From: Cymbomonas tetramitiformis
Taxonomy: Eukaryota > Chlorophyta > Pyramimonadophyceae > Pyramimonadales > Pyramimonadaceae
Reading direction: 5' to 3'
DNA: 25,132 bases
Assembly (NCBI GenBank): GCA_001247695.2
Contig: LGRX02029249.1
Coordinates: forward strand, 1-25,132
Shown here: in pieces, positions 1 to 8,634 of the stretch
Layout of the letters: each line of letters opens with the position of its first letter
Position numbering within the stretch: the stretch's first letter is position 1
Notes under the pieces: model-generated
What the model was told of the DNA's origin: nothing
Database searches by the model: none
What the model saw: only the letters and a program-made list of their open reading frames with translations
Program-made: the position numbers and the translations under genes

Positions 1-140
1 TTGCCACATTCAAGACACATTTGATATATATGTGGGAAGTAGGCACCCTTAACATTTCTTTTGTAGTTGAGACAGATGCCGAATGTATATGCAATATATG
101 CGGCCCCCGTAAACATGCGCACTATGACTTCACATCCCGT
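1..140. other. Window edge, no gene seen
   Basis: This is AT-rich DNA without a convincing coding region. It has isolated ATATGC-type motifs related to the array that follows. I see nothing else here. Confidence 0.4.
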
Positions 141-361
141 AAGTATGCAGCAAATTTGCACCTATAGCAAATATGCAACAAATTTGCACCTACAGCAAAT
201 ATGCAGCAAATTTGCACCTAAAGCAAATATGCAACAAATTTGCACCTACAGCAAATATGTAGCAAATTTGCACCTACAACAAATATGCAGCAAATTTGCA
301 CCTACAGCAAATATGCAACAAATTTGCACCTACAGCAAATATGCAGCAAATATGCACCTAC
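141..361. repeat. 28-bp tandem repeat array, about eight units
   Basis: About eight units of 28 bp follow each other with few differences. The core of each unit is GCAAATATGCARCAAATTTGC followed by ACCTA. Each unit contains the perfect 10-bp palindrome GCAAATTTGC and a near-copy GCAAATATGC. Short open frames cross it in several registers only because the unit lacks stops, so I do not call a protein. The array could be a minisatellite, or the subterminal binding array of another DNA transposon whose end lies outside the window. Confidence 0.85.
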
Positions 362-795
362 AACATATAGGCTGGGCATATGCACTCTTGGCAAAAATAC
401 ATACATTATGCATAAACTGCAATTATGCTTGAGATTCCTGGGCGTGTAACTATGCAGAAAACATACACTTGCCACATATATGCTTGCAGTAGTCACATGT
501 CGCAAATATGCTGCAGTGTCCGGTGTATGTAAATATGTAGCAATCTTACGCATATTGTATGGTTACAGTGGACAAACACCCCTCACATACATGTGCTAGA
601 ATTACATGAGCCACATATATGCAAGTTTCAACAAAGTATGCAAGTATGTAGCAAATAATGTGCATATCTTTACAAAGCGTGTTACATCACACTAAACTAA
701 TGTGACTTGTAAGAGCAAATAAGTTGATGTATATCCAAGAGTACACGTAGTCCACTATTGTGGTTTACTTCAAGCTGAGTGTGTACTAGTACCTA
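362..795. other. Gene-free stretch with scattered ATATGC/GCAAATA motifs
   Basis: No coding region is supported. Degenerate relatives of the 28-bp unit (GCAAATATGC, CACATATATGC, GTATGCAAGTATG) are scattered to about position 660. After that the sequence looks unique. It lies beyond the 3' end of the minus-strand gene that ends at 858. Confidence 0.45.
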
Positions 796-816
796 GCAGT
801 GTGAGTGTCACACTGC
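796..816 (-). other. Perfect 9-bp hairpin downstream of the unknown gene
   Basis: GCAGTGTGA and TCACACTGC pair perfectly around a GTG loop. The hairpin lies about 40 nt past the stop codon of the minus-strand gene, next to a GTACTAGTAC palindrome (783-792). It could be a 3'-end RNA structure or a chance palindrome. No function can be assigned. Confidence 0.4.
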
Positions 817-857
817 ACAACGATCAACTATTACTTCGATACTATGATTCAACTTTC

Positions 858-2177
858 TCAGCGCTCGAAGGGCTCCTCCAAGTCAGCCAAATCCGACATA
901 TCGCTGGATGGTATCGGCCAAGCTATTTTGCTCTTTGGAGCTAATGCGCTTGTGGTAAGGTTATAACCTTCCACCTTAATCACCCACTCCCAATATGATT
1001 GAGCCAGCCACGCACCGGACTCCACCTGCATACCATAAATATTTGCTTAGGACAAGTTGATAGCACATATTCAAAGGTTTTGCACAGAACACATACAATA
1101 ATGTCCTCACCTGCGCTTCTTGTGCTGTCAAGCGTTGAGGAGCATGGGTCGTGAGATATTCCAAGGCCCACCCACCGATGCCTTCTGTGCACAACAAGTT
1201 GCTATAAACACAAAGTAATAAGAACGCAATGGTCTTGGTGGTGAATTTTTGCAATAAGCTTGGGTCTCCTCGGTTTCCTAGCTTTTTACTCGGTGGAAAT
1301 ACTTGTTGGACCACCTCCATAAATAGAGGGTTCCCTAATGGATCACTGGCGGTCTTGTGCCACTCCCCGCCTGCATATACAAATCAAGCCGAGGAAGTCA
1401 TAAACACATAAACCCGAAAGTCCTTGTACAAACGTCAAAGCACCACACTTTAGGCCACAATTGCAGTCAAAGCGCCACGCTATGGGCGCAATTCGTGGGA
1501 AGCCAATTACCTTGAAGGGAGTTGACAGTTGCCTTAGGGACAAGCTTCCCACCAGTACTCGTAAAGTACTCATTGTAGATAACAGGCACAACCTTTTTAA
1601 CCTTCTTAGCCACCATGTGCCTCGTGTTATTGCGCTGTGAAGTATTGACCTATATTTGCACAGCAAGTACATTTTGAAACCACTTCCACATATATCACTT
1701 TCAAATATACCCTCATAACACGTTTGCCATATGAGAAATAACTTACCTTGTCATGTAGATCCTTGAATCTAGCCTTGGTTTCCGGGTTCGTTCGTGCTTT
1801 AAGAATGTTGGGTTCGTTCAACAGGAGGAGAACGCAATCTTTCGTATCTTGGAAATACCATCCCTCAGCATGGTTCTCCATGCATAACCGGGTGACCAAC
1901 GTGATCGTCTTGGTGTCTATTTCTTTACCCTGACAAGCACTCATCGTGGTTGAGGCACAATATATCATACCTCTTGTCAAGAGACATACGCCATACAATA
2001 ATCTCAAGTTGTATACTAAAGCCACAAGCACAAGTTTGAGAAAATACTTACCCCTTGGACACTTGCTAGTGCCGGCTGGTTGTTGACAACCTCCTTGTTC
2101 AAGAGCTCCTTTAACAGCCTGTTGTGTTCTTGTGTCTCGGTGTAGTTGTTTTGCATCACGGATATCAACTCACTCAT
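858..2177 (-). CDS. Five-exon gene of unknown function, about 291 aa
   Basis: I do not recognise this protein. Five minus-strand exons join in one frame: 2177-2052, 1929-1747, 1649-1511, 1370-1111 and 1025-858, with a TGA stop at 860-858. All four introns (122, 97, 140 and 85 nt) begin with GT (two with GTAAGT) and end with AG, and the phases agree (0, 0, 1, 0). This is strong evidence for a real gene. The N-terminal 40 residues look like a coiled coil. A basic stretch (VAKKVKKV) follows near residue 115. The central part is rich in aromatic and hydrophobic residues (FLLLCVYSNLLC), and the tail is acidic (DMSDLADLEEPFE). The ATG at 2177 is only about 8 nt from the inferred LINE 3' end, so 5' exons may have been separated from the gene by that insertion. 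It could be a host gene or an accessory gene of an older transposon whose repeat array lies at 141-361. Confidence 0.72.
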
Positions 2178-2183
2178 TTGTTT

Positions 2184-2298
2184 TGCGTGGTTAGAAAAGA
2201 AAAAGAAAAAACCACGCCCGTCGGGCGTATGAGTAAATTGATTTCCCCGGCCCTACTCTGGGCCGGACCGCCACGAGTGGCGGCCATGTTGGGACAAT
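2184..2298 (-). other. LINE 3' UTR with a chain of hairpins
   Basis: After the ORF2 stop the minus strand forms successive stem-loops. 2268-2283 has a 6-bp stem with loop CTCG. 2247-2266 has a perfect 7-bp stem. 2215-2227 has a 5-bp stem. 2185-2217 has a perfect 8-bp stem closing a long pyrimidine loop and overlaps the previous one by three bases. Such structures at LINE 3' ends can serve as reverse-transcriptase recognition sites; that role is inferred. No poly(A) tail is visible. The last stem base (2185) suggests the LINE ends at about 2184. Confidence 0.55.
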
Positions 2299-4980
2299 TT
2301 ATACTGGGTGGTTCTTGTCTTTCTCCTCCTCTTGTTTTTCTTGTCTGAGTTTTCTGTATAGCTGGTAGGTGCTGTGTGCATAGTTTACTGTCAGGTCGTG
2401 TATTCTCTGTAGTGCCTGTGTGGCCTCTTTTCTGTTGAGTCCAAGTTGCTCGAGTATGTCTTGGTTGTGTTTGTACACCGTGCCTGTTCTGCCCACTGCA
2501 AACACATGAAGTTTGGCACGGAATCCGTGCCTGCGTAGCAATTGTAGCAGCGGTCCGTATTTCTTGTATTTTTCCAGGAGTTTGGGTCCCCATTTTTCGT
2601 CATCGGTGTGGGCCACTTCAATGAGGTGTAGGTTTCTTACCCTTGCTGGTGCTTCCTGTTGTGTGCATTCCCATCCGTCCTCCAGGTCTTCTAGACCCTC
2701 TATCATGACTATGTCTACAAAACTCGGTATTGTGTCGGGCCCATCGTTTCTGCCTGGGTTGTCCTTCCCGTCGTGTCTGCATTGCCCCCTGGTGAGTATG
2801 TAATTTGGGAGTACCCTTGGCTTAATCCCTGGGTCCCTCTTTTTTCCAGTGTAGGCGAGTACTTTGCATCCCCCTTTCCTATGGTGGTCAAGTATGTGTT
2901 TTAGCTCATCTGCGTGGGCATCTGCCCTGTCCGTGAACATCCCTCGCATTTGTGGGTTGTTGCATCCACCTAGGGCGTGCCCTACCCTCATGAGGAAGCC
3001 CTTTGCGTAGTCCACCCCTTTGTGTCCGCATCCTTCCAGGGTGCACTTCCCGCTCCCTCCGGCTGAGTTTTTCGCCGTCTCATAGTCTTGTGCTGGCAGT
3101 ATTCTCAGTCTGCATTTGAGTATTGTTTTTCGTACCGCAAATGTGGCTCTTTTCCAGAAGCCGTTCGCTACTTTGTGTAGTGGCGTGTCTCCTTTGAGGT
3201 GCTTCATTGTTTCGTTTAGCCAGCTGTCTGTGGTCCTGCCCTCTTGAACCGAGGGGGCGTTCCTTTTTTCCGTTCTGCTGTGTGCCATATCGTGTTTTCG
3301 CTGTTTCCATCTTGTTCTGGGCATCGGGTCCTCCATTACTGCATGGACTCTGGACTCCTCTGTGACACGGTCATGGTGAGCTTGTCTTTCTTTTGTCGGC
3401 TCCCCTTGTGGCTTTTCCCGCTGCTCAATGAGTTCATTTAGCATGTCAAAAATTTCATCGTCATTTTGTACCTCTTGGGTCACTTCTAGTTTCTCCGCGA
3501 GCTCGTTGAGTTCCTCAAATATTTCCTCCCCTTCGGAGGGTGGGGGTGGTGTCCCTGCGGGTTCGGGTTCGTCTCCTCGGGTGGGGTCCCCTTTGCCCTC
3601 TGTTTCTTGGTATTCTTGGTGCTCCTGCACCTCCCGCATAAGGAGCATCTCCTCTTCCTCCGTTTGTTCCATCATGGCTTTTATTTGCCTGTCTTCTTCG
3701 TCCCGGGTCTGGTTGGCTTGCTGCTGCTGGTTGGGTACCGGGTCCCGTATTGTCGCTTGTTCCTCTTCAGTTTGTTGCGCTTGGTCATGGTGCGCCTCCC
3801 ATCTGAAGTTGCGCTCAGTTTTCAGTTGGTGGGTCCAGGTTGAGGGTTCTCCCTGGAGGTCGGTCATTTTTGCTGAGAGTCTACTGTTTTCTTGGGCTTG
3901 CCGTTCACGGAGTAGTGTGGTTACGTACTTTTGTACCGCGAGTTTTCCTTTTAGCTCTCTGCTGTTCGAGTCCTCGTCTGGTATCATGGGTTTGACTTTT
4001 ATTGTCTCGTTATTATCCCACGCTTCCGTGAGGGTTCCCGTAGTACAGGCTTGTTTGGCTGCCTCGTCGGCTTTTTCGTTCCCCACAATTCCCGTGTGTG
4101 CCTTGACTTTTAGCAGTGAGACAGTGTGTCCTGCTGCTACTAATGCCTCAATGTTGACCAGTATGGCATACAGGAGGTCTCTTTGCTGGTGGTGTTCCAT
4201 GTTGTGGGGTTTCGTTCTCATGCTCTCCAGTTGTCTAATGGAGTTGGCACTGTCCGTGCAAATGGTGAGTCCGTTGCCACTTGGTGGTGGCGGGAGCGTC
4301 ACCGCTTTTTGTATGGCGAGAAGTTCCGCTCTGTTCACCTCTTGGTCTTCGCCTTCCCATCGAATCATGTGGGCCTCCCCTTCCCCGGTCCTGGGGTCCC
4401 ATACCGCAGCTCCTGAGGCCCATTCTTTGCCTCCTTCTTCTGTTTCTATTTCTCTTTTGCTCCCGTCCGTGTAAAGGTACGAGGTTGCCTTGTGTGCCCT
4501 TAGAGGGGAGGGGTATGTCAATTGGGTTGGTGTGTTCCTCGGGGCTTGGTTCCTGGGGTCCTCTGTTTGGTCTCTTGTCAATTCCCATCTCCTTCCTTGG
4601 GCTCCCGGTTCGTGTTCGGGCCAGAAGTCAGTGGGGTATCTGACAACTTTTGACCTCGCTACTTTGTCCCATATCGTTTGGGCGTCATTCTGTCTTGTAA
4701 GCCTGGTGTGTAAGGTGTTGGCTTCCACCACCTGTTGTACGGTGGGGGGGTGTATGTTCCATTTGCCTCCTCTGCTTCCGGGGAGGAGTTCCCATTTGGC
4801 TGGTCCTTCTTCCACGTGGAGGTGGCTGTCCTCCCACCAAGTTTCCACTTCCGCTTGTACGTTGCAGCACTGGGGGCAGAGGTCGTTCCTCAAATGTGGC
4901 CCTGTGCTGCACATTCTTCCCATTGCATTCGTCATGTCCTTTGTCTTAATTTCCGGGAGTTCGTATCGCTGCCATGGTCT
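2299..4980 (-). CDS. LINE ORF2, distal fragment: RNase H and restriction-like endonuclease
   Basis: This is the 3' part of ORF2, cut off by the CACTA insertion. Residue numbers count from an ATG at 5025 inside the CACTA TIR. RNase H shows D187 (YTDGS), E234 (NRAELLAI), D258 (CTDSANS), H310 and D320 (KAHTGIVGNEKADEAAK), which is a full catalytic set. A Glu/Gln-rich linker follows at about 390-560. A Cys/His motif (C661, C666, H668, then a GHALGGC stretch) precedes a PD-(D/E)XK-like restriction-like endonuclease with D771 (FVDIVMIEG), E803 (HLIEVAH) and a KYKKYG segment. This end matches Dualen-type RLE endonucleases in layout. RNase H removes RNA from the RNA-DNA hybrid, and the nuclease would nick target DNA. 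The frame stays open to TAA at 2301-2299. The fragment has lost the reverse transcriptase in cis, but the TIR gives it an in-frame ATG. Confidence 0.82.
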   Translation of the reverse strand, partial: RPWQRYELPEIKTKDMTNAMGRMCSTGPHLRNDLCPQCCNVQAEVETWWEDSHLHVEEGPAKWELLPGSRGGKWNIHPPTVQQVVEANTLHTRLTRQNDAQTIWDKVARSKVVRYPTDFWPEHEPGAQGRRWELTRDQTEDPRNQAPRNTPTQLTYPSPLRAHKATSYLYTDGSKREIETEEGGKEWASGAAVWDPRTGEGEAHMIRWEGEDQEVNRAELLAIQKAVTLPPPPSGNGLTICTDSANSIRQLESMRTKPHNMEHHQQRDLLYAILVNIEALVAAGHTVSLLKVKAHTGIVGNEKADEAAKQACTTGTLTEAWDNNETIKVKPMIPDEDSNSRELKGKLAVQKYVTTLLRERQAQENSRLSAKMTDLQGEPSTWTHQLKTERNFRWEAHHDQAQQTEEEQATIRDPVPNQQQQANQTRDEEDRQIKAMMEQTEEEEMLLMREVQEHQEYQETEGKGDPTRGDEPEPAGTPPPPSEGEEIFEELNELAEKLEVTQEVQNDDEIFDMLNELIEQREKPQGEPTKERQAHHDRVTEESRVHAVMEDPMPRTRWKQRKHDMAHSRTEKRNAPSVQEGRTTDSWLNETMKHLKGDTPLHKVANGFWKRATFAVRKTILKCRLRILPAQDYETAKNSAGGSGKCTLEGCGHKGVDYAKGFLMRVGHALGGCNNPQMRGMFTDRADAHADELKHILDHHRKGGCKVLAYTGKKRDPGIKPRVLPNYILTRGQCRHDGKDNPGRNDGPDTIPSFVDIVMIEGLEDLEDGWECTQQEAPARVRNLHLIEVAHTDDEKWGPKLLEKYKKYGPLLQLLRRHGFRAKLHVFAVGRTGTVYKHNQDILEQLGLNRKEATQALQRIHDLTVNYAHSTYQLYRKLRQEKQEEEKDKNHPV

Positions 4981-4983
4981 TGT
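4981..4983. other. Target-site duplication TGT, left copy
   Basis: TGT here and at 13340-13342 flank the CACTA element directly. Three bases is the typical CACTA duplication length. On the minus strand both copies are the codon ACA of ORF2, in frame. Confidence 0.8.
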
Positions 4984-5026
4984 CCCTACAGATCTGCAAC
5001 CCTTGGGAAAGCTTTCCATAGGCATG
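4984..5026. repeat. CACTA left terminal inverted repeat, 43 bp
   Basis: It starts CCCTACAGATCTGCAACCC and is a perfect reverse complement of 13297-13339. The terminal CCCTA differs by one base from the usual CACTA. Inside are the palindromes CAGATCTG and GGAAAGCTTTCC and one copy of the subterminal motif TTTCCATAGG. Confidence 0.93.
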
Positions 5027-6240
5027 GAAACGGGTGAAAACCCTATGGAAAAGCCCTATGGAAAAGGGAAAATGGATACTGGAGGTTATCTCGAAAACAA
5101 AAATTTTGAGTTTCCATCCCTATACTCACCCTTGGGAAGGTTTTCATTATTTTCCAGGGCATTCCATAGGGTGATTGTGCTTTCCATAGGGTTTTCCAAG
5201 GCATTCCATAGGGATGATTGTGGCGTCCATACCTATGGAACGTTTTCCATAGGGATGGAAGGAATCGTATGGAAAATATCGTATGGAAAACCCTATGGAA
5301 ACCCAATGGAAAGTCCTGGAATATCAAGCGCTTTCCGTACCTATGTCATCCCTATAGCCTTCCTATGGAAAGCCGTATGGAAAACCCTGTGGAAAAACAC
5401 ACGGATCTGTTCCATCCCTATGATAACCCTATGCTGGCCCTATGGAACCTAATAGGTCATACCTATGGAAATCTTTTCCCCAGGCATGGTACCCCTTGGG
5501 AAACTTGTTTCCATACGGACGGTGTACCTATGGAAGCGAATTCCATAGGCGTAGTATCCCTTGGGAAGCAATCTTCCATACGGTCGATATACCTATGGAA
5601 CGTTTTCCACAGGTATGGTATCCCCTGGGAAAGATCTTTCCATACGGACATTATGCGTACGGAAGACGGGCCCATACACTTAGCGTCCCTTGGGAAATAG
5701 GTTTCCATACGGCCGACATACTTATGGAAAGGTTTTCCACTGGGTGGCTCACCTTTGGGAAAGATTGTTCCATAGGATGGCTATACCTATGGAAACACAA
5801 TTCCATACGTGCTGTATACTTATGGAAAGGTATTCCATACGGATATTATACGTATGATTCCGTTAACAGCATCAGGAGTATACCTATGGAAACGCTTTCC
5901 GTAGGGTGACCCGCCCTATGGAATTCATATTCCATACGGTTATTATACTTATGGAGAGCATTTTCCGCAGGTGTACTATACCTACGGAAAGCTTTTTCCC
6001 CAGGGATACCATGCGTATGAAAACCGTATATTACAGGTATGGAAAACATCTTTCCCTACGTATGTTATCCGTATGGAAACTATTTACTATAGGCATAGTA
6101 TAGGTATGGAACCAGTAAATATATATGGTTTCCATAGGCACGATATAGGGATAATATCGGGATGCTATACGTATGGAACTTAATTAATATTTACTTTCCA
6201 TAGGCACAGTAGTGGGGCAGTATAGGGATACTGTACGTGT
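5027..6240. repeat. CACTA left subterminal repeat array
   Basis: CCTATGGAAA and its complement TTTCCATAGG, with variants such as CCATACGG, occur dozens of times on both strands at short spacing. From about 5460 to 5840 a longer unit of roughly 65-70 bp recurs: TACCTATGGAA, then TTTCCACAGG, then TATCCCTTGGGAA, then TTTCCATACGG. In known CACTA elements such arrays bind a TnpA-type protein; that role is inferred here. Open frames crossing this stretch are repeat artefacts. Confidence 0.85.
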
Positions 6241-6416
6241 AGCACTGACTGTGTAGCATACATATTGCACATTAGCAACATGCAGTGTGTTCACTATGTT
6301 TCCACTGTGCGAGATAAACAAAATACTCGAGCATCTTTACTACGATTAACATGTATCTGGCTAGGCAGAAAGGAATACGAATGGGACTATCAAATTTTAT
6401 CATACCAACGAATACA
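6241..6416. other. CACTA interior without a recognised gene
   Basis: The subterminal motif stops here and the sequence becomes unique and AT-rich. No coding region is supported. Confidence 0.4.
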
Positions 6417-6498
6417 CAAAATAATGTTCTACTCGTGCACTTTCTATTTACAATACGCAAAATAATGTTCTTCTCGTGCTCTTTCTATTTACAAGATG
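6417..6498. repeat. 41-bp tandem duplication
   Basis: Two adjacent copies (6417-6457 and 6458-6498) share ATAATGTTCT, CTCGTGC and CTTTCTATTTACAA with a few differences. No function is apparent. Confidence 0.75.
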
Positions 6499-6500
6499 CC

Positions 6501-6840
6501 AACCTAAACGTTGACGTTGTACTCGAGGCCGTCGATTTTCTCCATCTCGCTTCGCTCCAAAACAACCGATCTAAAATGGAAAGTAAAGAGCCAACACTTA
6601 GTAAAAAAGCGGAAACGCACAAAAGAATATTCTATTGAAAACATAAAGGACTTATCAACCTAGAATGTTTGAAGGGATGCTTGAAGTTGACGTTGTACTC
6701 GAGGCGGTCGATTTCCTCCATTTCGCCCTCCTCGAAAACAGCCAATCTGAAAAGGAAAGTAAAGAGCCAACACTTAGTAAAAAGCGGAAACGCACAAAAT
6801 AAACCGTTATTGAAAACATAATTAACAACCGAGCAACCTC
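6501..6840. repeat. Imperfect direct repeat, 176-bp offset, two copies plus a decayed third
   Basis: The words TTGACGTTGTACTCGAGG, GTCGATTT, GAAAGTAAAGAGCCAACA and GCGGAAACGCACAAAA recur at an offset of about 176 bp (first copy from 6501, second from about 6680). A weaker third copy is visible near 6890-6960 (CTGAAAAACG, AACGTTTAGTAAAGAAG). No intact frame is conserved between copies, so it looks noncoding. Confidence 0.7.
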
Positions 6841-7003
6841 AAATAAATGCGAATATGAACGCGAGATGAAAACCTAATATGACTTCGCCACGCGAACGTT
6901 TTCAGCGGATCTGAAAAACGAAACCAACCAACTAACGTTTAGTAAAGAAGAAAGAAAATAGCAGTCGTCAACGAAAGAAGCAAAGGAAAGTAAAAGGGGG
7001 ATG

Positions 7004-7071
7004 TGGAGTGAGTTGGATTTGAACCAACTATTTCGAGTGCAAAGGACTCGCGGGAATTTCCCGTTCACTCC
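7004..7071 (-). tRNA. tRNA-like cloverleaf with reduced D arm
   Basis: On the minus strand 7071-7004 folds as a 68-nt cloverleaf. The acceptor stem is a perfect 7 bp (GGAGTGA/TCACTCC) with discriminator A. The D arm is short (GGG/CCC, 5-nt loop). The anticodon stem is a perfect 5 bp (CGAGT/ACTCG) with loop CCTTTGC. The variable loop is 5 nt. The T arm is a perfect 5 bp with loop TTCAAAT, and GGTTCAAATCC matches a B box. Against a normal nuclear tRNA, the D arm lacks GG and an A box, and the base before the presumed anticodon TTT is C rather than T. It may be an organelle-type tRNA copy, a decayed tRNA or a tRNA-derived element inside the transposon. Confidence 0.5.
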
Positions 7072-7680
7072 TAGTCAAAGTTTCACGCATGCCAAGTATG
7101 AGCGCGCGAAGCACACACAAAATAATACACACGCATAACCAAAACATGCACTGCAAACCAGTGCCATATTGCAACCTGTGAGAATTAAAAATATCACAGC
7201 ACGCAACTCACTGGCGAGGCTGCTGCAACATTGCTGACGGCGAACTGTGAAGAGTGCAATAACGTGAGTTTGAACTTGACCGTTCAGAAAAATCGAAGTG
7301 CTCAAAAACTTTGCCGTTCAGAAGTCACATCGGATCGACTCGTCATGCGAGCACGATCGACGATGACGACGATGATGACGATGCGATGTCTCAGACTCTC
7401 AGTGACATTGCATCGGAGATAAATCGACTTATAAAATTTAAACTGGGATTAAATGTAATCAACCCTTCGTAATGGTCTAGAGGTGGCCGTCGTTCTCAGT
7501 CTCAATCGAACCTATGAGATCCCGATTTTTTTTGAAGTTCCAGAAATAAAATCTCGACTAGCCAAAACAGCGCATACAGGCCGCAATTTTGTTTTTTTGC
7601 CCCCCTCGTCAGTGAACAAATGGTTTGTTTTCTTGGGGGTGATCGAACAGGCTCATTTTATTTGGGGGGTTTTTGGCGGC
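7072..7680. other. CACTA interior, no gene recognised
   Basis: There is no supported coding region. A GAC/GAT trinucleotide stretch lies near 7358-7385, and CCGTTCAGAA occurs twice (near 7279 and 7313). This stretch could contain the transposase promoter or leader, but I see no decisive motif. Confidence 0.4.
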
Positions 7681-8560
7681 GGTAGGGGGTCTTCCATAGG
7701 GGTTTCCATAGGGATAGGCTCTGGATTTCCCATAGGGCACACCACTTTTTCCACAGGCTCCGGATTTTCCATATGGTACATTGGTGATGTTTTTTAACCT
7801 GTTTCCAGGCCATTCCACAGGTATGGACGCCACTATCATAGGGATGATCTCTGTGGCATTCCTTAACAGTGTAATTCTGCATTTTCCATAGGCATTTTCC
7901 AAGGGCGAGCGTAGGGTTGTTATAGGGTCCAAAAAAATCCTGTTTTAACCTGCCCTATTTTTCATTTTTTTGATTCCATCCCTATAAATTACCTATGGAA
8001 TCCCGAAAATGGGGTGAGCCAACCTATGATCCCCCTGTGGAAACGATTTCCATTGGGGCCTGTGGAAAATTTTCCAGAGCCATTCCATACGATTTTCAGA
8101 TAGGGGATTTAAAAGTGCCCTATGGAAAGGTTTTTGCCCTATGGAAAGCCAATGGAAATGCGTTCCCATAGGTTTTACATAGGGTTTTTCCATCCCTGTG
8201 TAATTATTTCCAGCCCTACGGACGCCACTATTACAGGGTTAACACCTCGACCGTTCATAGAATATCAACCCAATATCCCTATGGAAAATTCAAGTTATTT
8301 TCCCATAGGTTGTATAGGGTGGGCATCCCTATGGAACCAGAATACAGCATTCCTAACGTATGTCCACCCTATGTCCACCCTATGTCCACCCTACGTTCAT
8401 GGTATGGAAGGTATTGAACACCTTCCATAGGGATGTCATTGGGCGGACCGCCCTATGGAACACATCGTATTGTTTCCATGCCTATGCCCACCCTACGCCC
8501 ACCCTATGACCACCTCATGATCACCCTATGCCTAGCAAATGAAAAGTTAAAAAGGAAGCA
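7681..8560. repeat. Internal array of CACTA short motifs upstream of the transposase gene
   Basis: CCTATGGAAA and TTTCCATAGG reappear on both strands from about 7690. From about 8370 the C-rich relative (CCACCCTATGTCC, CCCACCCTATG) becomes frequent and runs to about 8530, just before the first transposase exon. No gene is supported. The motif density suggests one binding protein could cover both the ends and the promoter region; that is inference. Confidence 0.75.
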
Positions 8561-8634
8561 ACGGTTCCAAGTAGTCATGCGTGCTGGTATGGATGGTGTG
8601 TTGTGGGCCAGTATTAAACAACCACGGGGTCGAC

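Noticed and set aside
141..361. CRISPR-like array
   Set aside because: The units are contiguous with no unique spacers and the setting is eukaryotic.
67..449. Open frames across the 28-bp array giving repeated QQICSKFAP-type peptides
   Set aside because: They exist in more than one frame because the repeat lacks stops. There is no gene context.
3428..4474. Long plus-strand frame of 348 codons opposite ORF2
   Set aside because: It is antisense to the RNase H region, has Ser/Cys-rich composition and no motifs. It is a shadow of the real gene, like the plus-strand frames between 13.3 and 24.6 kb.
5027..6183. Several 65-160-codon frames in the CACTA left array
   Set aside because: They are produced by the repeated motif in many frames on both strands, with no start context or conservation.
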